This document shows, in pieces, positions 32,257-44,699 of a stretch of DNA of 64,000 bases (position 1 is the stretch's first letter; every line of letters starts with the position of its first letter). The notes under the pieces were generated by a model. That model saw only the letters and a program-made list of their open reading frames with translations. It made no database searches and was not told the DNA's origin. This stretch comes from Papilionanthe hookeriana x Papilionanthe teres. Its lineage: Eukaryota > Streptophyta > Magnoliopsida > Asparagales > Orchidaceae. Position numbers and translations under genes: made by a program. The stretch spans positions 17,678,682 to 17,742,681 of the forward strand of contig CM040433.1 of NCBI GenBank assembly GCA_022702705.1, given 5' to 3'.

Positions 32257-33870
32257 CCTCAGTGTGAGTGCAATAATCACAATTGCCAAAAGATTGTGTT
32301 AAGAAAAAAATCATATACATTTTTTACCATGTAAGATAATGTATATATTGCTTTTACATATATGCAAGTTTCTCTTCTACGTTTTAGTCAGAGCATCTTC
32401 GGTTGTATTTCTATGATTGCTTATCGCTCTTTTAAATCAAATACAGCTATTAAATTTTAGGAAATGTCTGTTTAGCAAATTTTATTTTGAAACAAAATAG
32501 TGTGTTCAAAATTTTAAAACATCAATTATGAAAATATGGAACAATTGCCCATTTCTCGTGTTTCTATTCTAAGTTATTACAAAAATAAATGAGTTTGTGA
32601 ATTTTCTTTATTTACCTTGAGTTGGATTTAATAAATCTTGTAAATTTGAATTTATTAAATTCATTTGTAGTTAACTCTCAGAAATTGTTTGGCATTGGAT
32701 TTGTTAAATTCAATTGGTAACTTTTTCTGTGATCTAAGTTTTTTCTTTTTTAAATAAAACAAGAAGTTGTTTTTAAATGAAAAAGAGCGTACAGCTTCAA
32801 CACTCGCTCCTACCCTGGCCCGCAAAGAATTCCCATTACAACAATCAAATGGAACCACCCTGTAGTGCTAAATTCTCGAAATAGTAAACAAGTGGTTAAT
32901 ACTCCTGTCATGCTACTTTATAAACTCTATAACAAAGCGTCTCCCATGGATCCATAATTAAATGAGATTTATAGTTCTGAAGTTGCAAGTAATCAGAAGT
33001 AGATCATCTTGTTTATATGGAGGTTGTCCCATCCATAAAAAAATAATGATTGTTTGCTCCAATGCATCTGCTAGAGCAATTCCCTTTGAAACTTTTATTC
33101 CTCCATGCTTAAAGTTCTATTGAAAATAATATGGGAAGCTCTTAATAGGCTAGGGCTAGGGATTGATACTAGAATTCAAGTTGGGTGCATTCTTCAATCT
33201 TCCTTCATTCTTCAATAGATAGGATGCATGAAAATTGCAACTATTGCTGAATATAAGCCATAATCTAAAACATACAGTAAATAAGAATGGTGAAACTCAA
33301 GTTAATGATCAAGTCTTGAACCTATGAAGCAAATTTTCGAACTTAGTGACGCTCTTGTCTCATCTCCTACAATCAAAATATTATATTACGCCTTCATCCC
33401 ATCTCCTACAATCAAACTGTTTTATTATTAGGTTGTGCTGTTAAATAATTTTATATTGAGATAATGTGATTAAGTTTCGTACATATGCTTTTCAAAATGT
33501 TTGCGATAATTGTATGTCACACAGTATTACCTTGAGCTCTCTCATCGACAGGCACATACATCTTTTGAGTCCTCATCACCAATCGCTATCTCACTTGACT
33601 CACTGGTGTATTTCATTTAGGTTTGTGCCATTAAAATATATATCATATCTATGATATTGACTGATAAAATTCTATAAGACAACATAAAGTGATCACAATA
33701 TCTGTCTAGATAGTTAAAAAAACTATTGCATATGAATTAAAACTTAGAATATTTTTTTTAGATACCAATTATTCTATCAATAGTGATACATGGTTGGACA
33801 ATTTTGTACTGCTCATGTGTGTTGAATACGCACTAGACTTGGTTCCATGATATTCACTCAAATGATACAA
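32257..33870. other. Stretch with no recognisable gene
   Basis: The first part is probably the 3' untranslated region of the host gene. Beyond it the DNA is AT-rich. A short duplication tctcctacaatcaaa lies at about 33364 and 33404. No supported coding region. Confidence 0.5.
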
Positions 33871-33873
33871 TTA

Positions 33874-34400
33874 TTAACAAAAGCGTGCTAATAGTTTTTT
33901 AATGTTATCATAATCAGAATCAACTTGGTAGACCATCCTTATTGCACTCAAACTGTGCCTCTTCCACCAATCAATGCATTGTTCCCATGTCTGCATCTGA
34001 GCCCTCCTAATTGAAGTAATGTGTACAAACTGATGATTGAACGTTATGGTTGCCATCACATTTTGAGAAGTAAAATCTTTTATATTTTGATACCCATTCA
34101 CAATTCTTGACTTACAGTAGCCATTTTGATACCTATTCACAATTCTTGACTTATAGAAATAACTACAATCATGCTTTCTAACTCGCATAACACACACTAC
34201 ATGATCATAAAGGATAATCCAAATTCTTGAACTTGTAGTCAAAACTACAATCACACTTTCTAAATCACATAGCACAAAGCTATATGGTCACAAAGGATAA
34301 TCAAAATCCTTGAAACTTATAGGCAAGCTACTGAGGAATGATAACGTGGGTGGATAACAAGAACATGCTCGATCCAGGCATAAAACACCAATCAATCCCA
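33874..34400 (-). pseudogene. PIF/Harbinger nuclease-like relic
   Basis: On the minus strand SQNVMATITFNHQFVHI resembles the block Q-N-V-x-A-x-x-x-F-D-x-x-F of HARBI1-type DDE nucleases. About 270 bases upstream, a frame-shifted stretch near 34340-34400 resembles the preceding C-I-G-x-x-D-G block. A 33-bp phrase (cacaattcttgacttat) is repeated within it. Stops and shifts are frequent. The Asp residues that would catalyse transposition cannot be confirmed. It could be another relic. Confidence 0.35.
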
Positions 34401-36760
34401 TGTTAACTGTGTCAAGTTATTATTTTCATTGTAATTGATTATGCCATGAACTGTGAGAATATCTTATGTAGAGATATTCTCTATGCTACCTAAATTCATA
34501 AGGCAATTGGTCAGCAACATTGGGGCTTACATATCTAATGACTCATTCAGTGTTTTGATTGTATCCACCAATGATGTAGTTGGTTTATGTAATGCCTCAG
34601 CTCTTCTTCACTTCTAGGTCGTGACATTGGCTAAGCTTATATAGATTTCACTTCATGACATCTATTAGGAATCACACAGATCAATTATAGTAAGGTTGTT
34701 CATCGACATAAATCATTTTCAAGGCGTCTTTATCTTGACTGCACATTGGTTTGTTCTTGTTGCTATTTTTCATATTGGGACAATTTCATAATGGTAAAAT
34801 CTTGGGATTGTCCTATAGAAGAATCTAAAAACCTAGTAAGCAACTTTTAGTGTGCTTGTTATGTAATATTTCATTTACCTGCATTATTTCATTCCATAAC
34901 TATTCAGTTGAAATGAAGAGGTATAAATGTTCATAACCCCAATCACTTTTATTAGTCAACTGATACAATGAGGAGCAAAATCATTTTGCATATTGTTAAA
35001 CCCAATCATGATACAGGTTCAAAATATGAGGTGCAAAGCCTTTGATTTAGTGCACTCACAATGCTGTACCTTAAATTTTGTTTCAACATATGATTTTTTA
35101 TACTCCCATATGAAAATTGTTTTATATTGAGTTTAGTGAATTAATTAATAATAAAATATTGTTAAAAATAAAAATAAAATTTTAATTTATTATAACTAAT
35201 TATATTAATGTTGGTAGAAATTTTCACAATATAAAACGTGGAAAGAAGATTTTAAAAAAAGTAAGATATCACATAGGTGTTGCATCAACAACTCCATGGT
35301 GCCATAACAAGTAGAAAATGGTCAAGAAAATTGAGAGCACAAAACTAAAGCACTGGAGAATTGGTGTCACAGTGCTACATGTGCTGCCTCAACACCAACT
35401 TCGCGGCACCATATCGCTTAAAATGTATAAAAATATTCAAAAACTAGAGAGCTTAGCACTCCTGCGTTGGATTACAGTGTAGCGATGCCAAGTGCATGAA
35501 GGAAAAGCCTTGAAAGATAAAGATCTTAATGCCTCAATGCTGAGAGTTAGTGCTGCAATGTCATTCCCCATGTGTCAAAGCTAAAATGTCAAGAGCAGGT
35601 AGTGCTATGCACAATGATGTGGAATGATGGGTATGACCATTCAATTTTGAAGCGATTTCAGAGACATTTTTGTGAGTTTCTTGAGGATTTAAGGGAGTTA
35701 TTACGTGCGGACTCGCTTATAATAATGCATGTGTTAGTAAGGATTGAGATAGTATTTTAGTGACACTTAGAAATTCATTGGAAAGAAATACTTAAAAAAA
35801 GAAAGTAACAGATTGCAGAAGAAAAAGATAATTCAAGGAGCAATTTTGTAGCAAAATTTCTTGTTCCATCTTCCTAAGTTATTTTGTTTTCTTATGTTTT
35901 CTATATTTATGAATCGATTTAGTTGTATTTCTTATGTGCCAATCGTAAACTATTTTTATTTGAACTCTGGATTTGTGTTTACTCGAAAACTATTTTTTTG
36001 TATACAGTAATATGACAACATTTCAGATAGAAAATTTATTTAAATTAACATATTTGAGTTTACCTACTGGCCATATGTTTATTTCATAATTATTGTAATC
36101 TATATATATTGAGTCATATAGGAACATCTAGAGCTAATTGAACAGGTTCTCAAATAGGGTAGACATATACCTACTTAGGAATTTGCAGTCAATAAATGAC
36201 CAGTTTTAGTGTACTTAATCTATTCTATCCATTTAGATATGTACTTAATTAGAAAAAAATAACCAGATCTAATTATCGACAAAGATTAAGATATTATTGT
36301 GGTCTTGATTGACATGTAAAAATTATCTTTTCAAAGAACTAATTAAATTAATATATCGCAAATTCAGGGTGACATCTATAATTATTATCACTTGTGCTGG
36401 TTAGAAGTTATATTTTAGATTTATTTTCTTTATCAAGTGTTGAATAAAAACCTAAGATAATAAGTATTAGTAATTTACTATTATGAGATATACTAATGAT
36501 GATCTGGGAACAATATCTTATTTACTTTTGTATTACTTGCATGACACATGCACTTGAGTACACTATGTTAGCAAGTTTAATTTTTGGCAACATTATCATG
36601 GGTCCAAGTAAATTTCAAATAAGTTGATATTAATGAAATCAAACTATTTTTAATTTAGCTATTTATTGCATTTTCTTTATATTCATGTTTACTGAATTGC
36701 ATAATTTTTAGATAATAGTGTTTATTGATTTAATTAATTGTGATCATTTCCATTTTTCAT
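34401..36760. other. AT-rich stretch, no gene recognised
   Basis: No open frame has support. 35230-35900 contains phrases (ggtgccataacaag, tgcctcaacacc, gtagcgatgcc) of the kind found in retroelement LTRs, but no partner copy is visible. Confidence 0.4.
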
Positions 36761-36766
36761 ATTTTC

Positions 36767-37560
36767 CTAAAAGCAAGAGAGACAAAGGATAAACTTCTTT
36801 TGATTCTAAAAAGTTTGTTAGTCGTGCTGCACAAGATCGTTAGAGTGAAAGTCTTGTTTCGAGAAAGCTTATTAAGGAGCGGGCATTTCTTTTCTCACGG
36901 TGGTTCTATTGAAAGACTTATTGTTGCCTAAAGTTGGGAAAGTTTTTGCTATTTTTCTGCTGCTGCTGTCATTTCAGTTCAAGAATTCTATGCAAATCTC
37001 CTTGAAGAATTTGATGATTTGGTTTTTGTTCGAGAGAGACAAGTTGATTTCAACGCTGTTTAAATCAACTTATTTCTGTTTCATGTTGTGACTGAATGCT
37101 TTTACGCTGCGTTTGAACTTTCTGAGGGAGAACTTGAGAAAATAATTGTACATCTGACTGATGGACAGGAAGATGAGAAATAATAAAAAGACATTTTACT
37201 TCTACATTAAATGCCATATCTAAGACTTGGTATTATTTTATCTCTGCTCGTGTCTTCCCATCCAATCATTTGAGTGAAGTGATTTGGTATAGGGCTCTTT
37301 TGAACTGTATTCAGATGATGAAGGCCATGGATGTTGGCTCCCTGATATACAAGAGCATTTATTCATTTTTTTAGAGGAGGAACCACAATAGGTTTGGCTA
37401 CCCTTCTCTTATTTTTTCTTGATGTAAACAATTGGGAGTTAGATTTGAGTCTCGAGAGGAGTTGCTCCAGCCACTAAAGCCTATTGGATGGGCTAATATG
37501 GATGCTTATGGAAAACCTTGAGTTAGAGCTGCCATGCACCATCTACTAGTACTTTTGTTG
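36767..37560 (+). pseudogene. Athila ORF3 relic (plant transposon protein domain), + strand
   Basis: Pieced across frames, PKSKRDKG, SRKLIKERAF, GGSIERLIVA, FCYFSAAAVISVQEFYANL and RERQVDFNAV match block by block the minus-strand ORF3 at 49492-50638. This is the PF20167-type domain found downstream of integrase in Athila elements. Its role is unknown. Many stops make it a relic. It precedes the LTR at 38796 in the normal Athila order. Confidence 0.7.
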
Positions 37561-38795
37561 GATTGTTGTGTTTGTGTTTTGATTAGTCACTTAGGTGTAC
37601 ATTTATATTGGACAACTGTGTTGCAGCTTTTTATTTTATTGCATTACTATTTACTTTTTGCTTCAGTTTTTATTATATGTGTGCTAGATTAGTCTTTTAC
37701 TTTGTGCTTATATTGTTACACATGTTGATTTTAGATTTACTACTGCTCAACACCTGTTGTTAATACTTGTACCTGTACTATTGTTCTCCTGTTTAGAACC
37801 TTAAAATTTTTCCCTTTCTTCATGCTTATTATAATAGTACTCTTTCAAAATTAATTAAAAATTTAAGTTTGGGGGAAGGGGGAAAAACTTTTTTAAACTA
37901 AAACTTTATTTATCCGGAAGACACCATATGTTTTAAAATTATTTTGACATAACATGTGGTACGTGGTGTTAGCTTTAGATAATTATATTTTTGATTTTAT
38001 AAATATCATAGTAGACTTAAGTAAAAATATGAGATAATAAAGCTTAATTCTGAAGTTGAGATATTGTGGTATAAGAGTATAGGGTTATACTTTCACTATT
38101 AAGAGTAAAGAAAATCGTATTTTTGAAATATTAAGGATCTTAGATTTACATTTGTAAAAAGAATTAAAGACTCTATGAAAAATTATTTTTGTAATAATAC
38201 ACATTATCAAGTAAAGAGATGCGAGAAGTTTTTAACATTAAGAAGAGGATAATGAAGTTCAAAATCATTAAAAGCTATCATATATAGTAATCCTTATATG
38301 AAAAGAAAAGAAATGGTTGAAAATGATCTTGAAAAAAAGGAAAAGCAAAATCAAAAGAAAAAAAATAAAAGTAAAAAGAAAAAGTATGTGGGTAGAAGCG
38401 TCAGGAGATGCATAATTAAAAATTGGTTTCACTTGAATTATCTTAAGGGAAGAAAATTATTTAAACTGCTGAACTTTTTCTTAATGTTAAAAGTATATAT
38501 ACTAGTAGAGTTCTTTTATAATTCTTTACTTTTGATTCTTCTAAGATTCCTAAGTAAGACAAATTACAGTTATTCTTGAAAAAAATAGAAAATCAGAACT
38601 TCTAAACTTGATTACTGGATATTCTTATATCTTAGTTTTATCTTAAGTTATTGAAAATTTTTCTAAAGTTTTACTATTGCATTTATAAGACAAAAATTAT
38701 AGAAATCTTTAAGTGAAACCTACTAACATAAGTTATAAATTTTTACATAGTAAAAGGGTTACTTGAGGACAAGTAACATTTATGTTTGGGGAAAT
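37561..38795 (+). other. Athila 3' non-coding region with polypurine tract
   Basis: It contains a Lys-codon-like A/G-rich run (38320-38390) whose counterpart on the other Athila copy is the pyrimidine run at 48640-48730. It ends in atgtttggggaaat just before the LTR, the polypurine primer for plus-strand synthesis. Confidence 0.6.
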
Positions 38796-40392
38796 TGATA
38801 CGCCTTAAAATTATCTATTTTATACTACCATTTTATGCTTATTATTGATGATATTGTGCTTTAATGAAATGTATTTTGCATGTTTTTGGTTCCAGATACA
38901 AGGAGTAAAAGTTAAATGGAAAAGAGCGAAATTGGAGGCAAAATGGTGTCATGGAGCAGTGGTGCCTAAGCGCCATTGTTGGCGCCTAAGCACCAAAGTC
39001 TAGATGGGTTGAGCACCCCAGTCAGACAGTTACTCAGCGCTTCTAGAAGAGTGGCGCCTAGGCGCTAGAATCAGTTTGGCCTCTATATATTGAATTTGGA
39101 CGAATTTTGAAGAAGTTTATGAAGCAACTTTTAGTTATTTCAGAGCTCATTATATTAAAATGAATTCTACATGAAAAAAGAGAGTTTTAAGAGGGTTTGT
39201 AGAGGGTCGAGTGTGAATCTAGTGAGGGAGACCACCATAATGAGAGTGTGGTGGGTTTTTGTGTTTGTGCGAGTCTTGTCTAAGTTTTGTGGAGTCAAGA
39301 GCTGTCAAGGAATTTCAGAGTATTCTTGGGGAGAAGCCTAAAAACAAGTATTTTGTATTTTTATTTGAGTTTTACTTTCTTTTTGAACTTGATCACTATA
39401 CAAATGTGTTTTTTTGTTATCACCATGAATTCTAAGTAGTTTTCTTTCGTTCTCCTTGCGATGAGAAATAATATTGTGAGATGAGAATTATTTGAAGATT
39501 TTTTTTAATTTAAAATTTGCAATGATATTTTCATCGGTTCTTTGTTGACTTTGCAAACTGGCCACTTGTTGAGTTCATATTTGTTGCGAAACATAATGAC
39601 TTGAAAGGGCTATAATTTCACCCAACTTGTGAGTACCACATTAACCTTTAGGATGGGAGGCCTATTTAGTTCACTGGTTAGCGCAAATAGATAGGGAGAT
39701 AAGTTTGAAGGGCATATAATTGATATTTCTAGGGTGACATGCCAGAATCTTTATCAATTTGGTTTAGAATTTGGATATAAGGGTCCCTAGTAAGTCCTAT
39801 AGAGAGGATACAGTGGGTAATCTAGAGGTGAGATGCCAAAATCTACTTAGCTCTACTACACAAGCTAGAACAAACTTTAGATTAGCTGATATTCTTTACT
39901 AACGCCGAGAGGGTGTAAAGAATGGATATGCCCCTATTTATCAAAATACAATATTTTATCTTTAAACATTCAAATTCTACAGTGATTATAATCTCTTTGC
40001 AAGGGGAAATTTCTTTTTAGAGCATTTGAACTTTCTTTTAAACGTGTTAGTTTAGAAAATTTACACTTACTTTTTGCTTAGAATTAAATCTTGAATACAT
40101 TTAGTTTTAATCTTTTAAAAATACTTTGACATTATTCTCCTTTAAATTGTGCCTGCAATTTTAATAGAAGTCATTGTAAATCAGTATAAAAAGTTACAAC
40201 TTTTTTGTGAGATCGATATTGGGGTTTTTAAAGAAAGCTCTATATTACTTGAAACGATATGTATACTTGTATAGTACCCCTTCTGTGAAAGCTTATTATC
40301 TATTTTCTAAATCATTTATTGTTCACAATAGCCACTAAAATATAAATCGAGTTAATTTGTTGATCAATTTTTGAATATATAAAATATCTGCG
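38796..40392 (+). repeat. Athila-like LTR, + strand
   Basis: It starts TGATACGCCTTAAAATTATC. It contains tggcgcctaggcgct near 39053, a TATA-like ctatatatt at about 39086, and the phrases ataatattgtgagatgag and cttgaaacgatatgtatac also found in the minus-strand LTR. It is truncated about 20 bases before its end, at the junction with the Tat/Ogre-like LTR fragment. Confidence 0.75.
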
Positions 40393-43235
40393 TTTGCTGG
40401 TCGGGTCACTAGTCCTAGGGTTTAGTTGTGGTAGGAGTGTGAGTTCGATCACCCATATGGGGTGTGCGTTCTCTGGCCGGGTTTTGCTGGTGTGGCCACG
40501 TGTCTATGAGATGGATCGTCGGCCATTCTAAAGCGAGCCTTTAATTAGAGTTTTTCATGTGTGACCAAATACCCTTTCGTAGAGCCAAGTGAATCCCTAT
40601 GTTGAACCCTAACATAAGTCCTAATGGGTTGGAGTCTCTTTCTCCCCTTACTTTGGATTCCATAACTTTCCTTGGATAAGGTGGTTGGACTTGACAAAGT
40701 GGGAAAAGCTTTGCAATTATCTCTCTTTACAATTTTTTGAGAAATTTGCAAAATGGGAAAAGCTCTGTTGCTAGCCCATTTCATGATGTCGTGGAGAAAC
40801 TTCCTACATACCTCGCTAAAGCAAGAGGTGGCGATGCTGCGATGCTGCGCATCCAAACGCTAACCCCAGGATCCCATGTAAGAATGTTAGCACAAGCGTG
40901 GCTCACTATTGTTAGGGGTGTAAACGAACCGAACACGAACAAACAGAGCTAGTGTTCGTGTTCGAAATGTTCGAACACATCACTGTTCGTGTTTGGTTTG
41001 TTTGCTTATCGAACGAACACGAACTTCCTGGCGAACCGAACACGAACTGTTCGCGAACAACGAGCTTTTTCGACGACCTCTAGCTTTGATAGGATATTTC
41101 CTCAAAATGAAGCAAATTGATCGGTATTTCATACACATCAGGTAACCCATACTTCCTCAAAATGAAGCAAACTGAATAAGACGTTTAGGGTTTTGATTAA
41201 GATTTTATTTTAATATATAGTATAGTATATTAATTATAATATTATAATATTTATATTAATATAATTAATACTATAATATTATTATTGTTATTAATAATTT
41301 ATCATATATTATAATTTATAGAAGTTTAATTATTTAAAATATGATAAATTTATATATATATAATTATTTTTAAAATATCATAAATTTTTTATATATAATT
41401 ATTTTAAATTATTTTATATTTCGAACAATAACGAACCGAACACGAACGAACACAACACTGTTCGTGTTTGGTTCGTTTAACAAATCGAACGAAAAAAATT
41501 GTTCGTGTTCGTCTCGTTTGCTTATCGAACGAATCGAACACGAACTTTTTGGTGAACCGAACACGAACTGTTCGCGAACAACGAGCTTTTTTGACAGCCC
41601 TAACTATTGTACGTGGTCATTTACTTTGGTTTGTGTCATGTCTGCCTTGCATGGATCATCTTACGCTTGCACTTTTACTTGTGCCTCAATTCCTAGACTG
41701 GTCGACATTATTTGTGCCTTGATTGGTCATCCCAGACCGATCGACACTTGTGTCTCAATCGGTCGCCCCAATTAGGTTGGCATAACACTTTGGTTCTACC
41801 TGCTACCCCATCTTGGTTGACCAAACACTTGCCTCATTGCATGTTGTGCATGTGTATGCATCTGCTTGCTTACTTACATGTTGCATCACACACTGTATGT
41901 GTTTACTTGCCTAAGCATTATAAATTTCTTGAGCTGCATTTTTTCAGGTCACTGCCTCCTCAGTATACCCTCCTCGGGATGTGCTCATGTTACATCATAC
42001 CCGTGCTAAGTATCCAAGAAATCTAACCCATGTCACCCTTGCATGTTATGGTTTGCATTTATTACGATCTGTCATAATTTCTGAAATTATGCATGTAGCA
42101 AAATAGGTCATATATAAGGACAAAACTTTTCAAAATCCATCTTAGGTGGCAACTGTTACATCCCTTGGATCTTTAGGAAGGGGCCGGTGCGGCAACCTTG
42201 TCAAAGTCATACTTACCCAGAGAATTACCCTACACTTAGATGCTGGTTAGGACACTTGTCATTGGATGATGTACTACACTAGGATTTAGGATGCTAGGTA
42301 GTATTTTTGGATGCCTCTGGCTATTGTTCTATGATAGTATTCCTTGTGCTATTCACACGTCATCTTTTTTTACTTTGGTATGCTAGTGTGCTTAATGTGC
42401 TTGGTAGTAAAGAAGAGCATTCTTCTGCAGGGAGCTGTGCCCATACTTGCACTCTCACAAGTATCACTATGGTGGAGCATGTAATGATTTCTAACCCTTC
42501 TTTCTTAGGTTGCATTTAGCTCTCCCAAATTATAAGGCACAACTCATTGTACACGTTGAAGGGCTTTCCCTGATAATGTTGTTTGCCCTTGCAGGTCGAG
42601 TCTTTGTTTCCATTTTTCAATATAATTGATAGAGTCCTTAGGTTGAGTATGTATTAGAAATAAGGTACGTGAATAGGTTTCGAGGTGGACAAAGCATCGA
42701 ATCACATGACGGGTACCAGGAGCGGCAGCTTGTGTCCCGTACCTTAAGTTTGAAATTTATGTATTTTATTATTGATTTTGGATCGGACATGCATATGTGG
42801 AGTCCAAACCTTTTACTGTTATTTTTGGATATGTTGATGACTCAGCAGCATTTTGGACTCTTTATATATGTTGGAGTGCTTTCTTTTTTGTTGAGTGCTT
42901 GTGTGTGCTTGGATTGCTTTTATTATTTATTTCTGTGCATCTGGAATTCCAAAAAAAAAATTTTTTTTTGGCTCACTAAGGACCCAAAAATTATAATTCT
43001 TTCCGCTTAAAAATCCTAAAAAAAGATTAAGATAATCAAAATTTTAGCATTGAAAGATTCAGGACTTTTCAAATCATGTCTTTTATTTTTTGCTTAGCTT
43101 TTAGGCCAGTTTTAAAATGAGCTGCATGCATAGACATATCACCAATCTTGTTTGATAACGCCTCCATACTTAGTAATTTGATAAGTAACTACATCATGTT
43201 GCATGTGCCGAGGAGAATCCCCCGTGCTTCTCCAA
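40393..43235 (+). repeat. Tat/Ogre-like LTR fragment, interrupted by a hAT element
   Basis: Its reverse complement follows 25615-28280 of the complete LTR: gaagcatgggg at one end, cgtaccttatttc, agggttagaaa(c)cattacatg, and cgcacaccccatatggg with cctaccaca at the other. It is roughly 75-80 percent alike by eye. It joins Athila LTR sequence on the left and breaks off an Athila RT on the right. No terminal duplication is visible, so it arrived by rearrangement or is truncated on both sides. Confidence 0.7.
40913..41602. mobile_element. hAT-type non-autonomous DNA transposon
   Basis: It is flanked by identical 8-bp duplications ACTATTGT (40905-40912 and 41603-41610). The ends are TAGGGGTGT and its near complement ACAGCCCTA. 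Both subterminal regions are packed with GTTCG/CGAAC words (cgaaccgaacacgaac, gttcgcgaacaac) in opposing orientations. The middle is AT-rich and non-coding. No transposase. Confidence 0.9.
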
Positions 43236-43790
43236 CTCATCATACACCTTTGAAAAGTAGCAGGTGCATTACATAACCCAAAAGACATTCTACGAAAAGC
43301 AAATATTCCGTAAGGACTTGTAAATGTAGTATTTTCTTGATCCTCAGTAGTTATAGGTATTTAATGATAACCAGAATATCCATCCAAAAAGCAAAAATAT
43401 GAATGTCCCGCTAATCTATCCAACTTTTGATCTAAGAATGGAAGAGGAAAATGATATTTCCTGGTGGCAGCATTTAATTTTCTGTAATCAATACAAATTC
43501 TCTAACCAGTAACTTATCTTGTTGGAATTAATTCATTATTATTATTTTCAACAACAGTTACTCCTTTCTTTGAAACACAATGAATGGGACTAACCTAAGG
43601 ACTATCAGATATTGGATAAATAATTCTAACGTCCAACCATTTCAACATTTCTTTCTTAACAACATCTTTTATAACTGGGTTTAATCTTCTTTGATGTTCA
43701 ATATTAAGTTTACTGTCATCTTCCAATAATATTCTGTGCATACATATTGATGGGCTAATTCGTTTAATGTCTGCTATCATCCATCCAAAA
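43236..43790 (-). pseudogene. Athila RT, 5' fragment (unit B)
   Basis: Open pieces read ISPSICMHRILLEDDSK, DVVKKEMLKWLDVRIIYPIS, then across frames SPIHCV, DYRKLNAAT, FCFLDGYSGYH and SFGLCNAPATFQRCM. These are the palm and finger blocks of Ty3/gypsy RT. It is cut before the catalytic MDD block. Several stops (for example in VTGWRIC) inactivate it. Confidence 0.85.
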
Positions 43791-44210
43791 GCTTTTTTTA
43801 TACACTTTTAATACTTCAATCAATTTCATCTCTTGTTCTGTAGTTAATCCAAAAGATATAATAACGGTTAAAGTTAATGAATTCCCTAAAAAGACATACT
43901 TTAAATGAGAGGGTAATTCCTTCAATTCTAATTTAGGAGCCTTTTCAATTGATGGTTTAAATTCATTACTTTCAGTTGTATACAATATTTTCCAATTTTC
44001 ATTAACATTATCATTATCTTTTATATCTTCTTCAGAATTATTTTCATTACTTAAATCTTCAGGGTCTAAAAACTCTTCTTCTTTAGAAATGATCTGACAT
44101 TTTTTTTTTGATAGTGTTGTGCTATCATGTAATCAAAGATATCCATTCTATAACACTTCTCCTTGTTAGAATACCGCATTGATTTAAGAACATTGAATGT
44201 TACTTCTTGA

Positions 44211-44699
44211 TCAAATAACTCTCATGGTTAACTCCCATTTTTGTACGTCTATCATAGTACGTCCGGTAGCAAGGAAATGTCTTCCTAAAATAATAAGATT
44301 ATCTTCATCTTCTTCCATATCCAGAATTACAAAATCTACAGGGAAAATGAATTTATCTACCTTTACCAATACGCCTTCTATCATTCCTCTTGAATGAGTA
44401 GTAGATCGATCTGCTAATTGTAATGTTACAGTAGTAGGAGATATTTCTCCTAAATCTAACCTCTTAAAAATGGATAAATGCATGAGGTTTATACTTGCTC
44501 CTAAATCGCATAAAGCTTTTCCACGAAATTTATCTCCTATAGCACAGGGTATAGTAAAACTTCCAGGATCTTTAAGCTTTTGAGGTAGCTTTTTCTGAAT
44601 AATTGCACTACACTCTTCGCTTAATGCAACAGTTTCAAAAGTTTCAAATTTTCTTTTCTTGTTAAGAATATCTTTCATAAATTTAGCATACTTAGGCAT
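44211..44699 (-). pseudogene. Athila aspartic protease region (unit B)
   Basis: The 162-codon open frame starts MPKYAKFMKDILNKKRKFE and holds the catalytic motif LCDLGASINLM at 44481-44516 (D-x-G-A-S; Leu sits where Ser is usual). Then LQLADRSTTHSRG and FPVDFVILDMEED follow, with the flap and second hydrophobic block IILGRHFLATG. The protease cuts the Gag-Pol polyprotein. Unit A carries a frameshift in the same motif, so B is the better preserved copy here. Confidence 0.85.
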
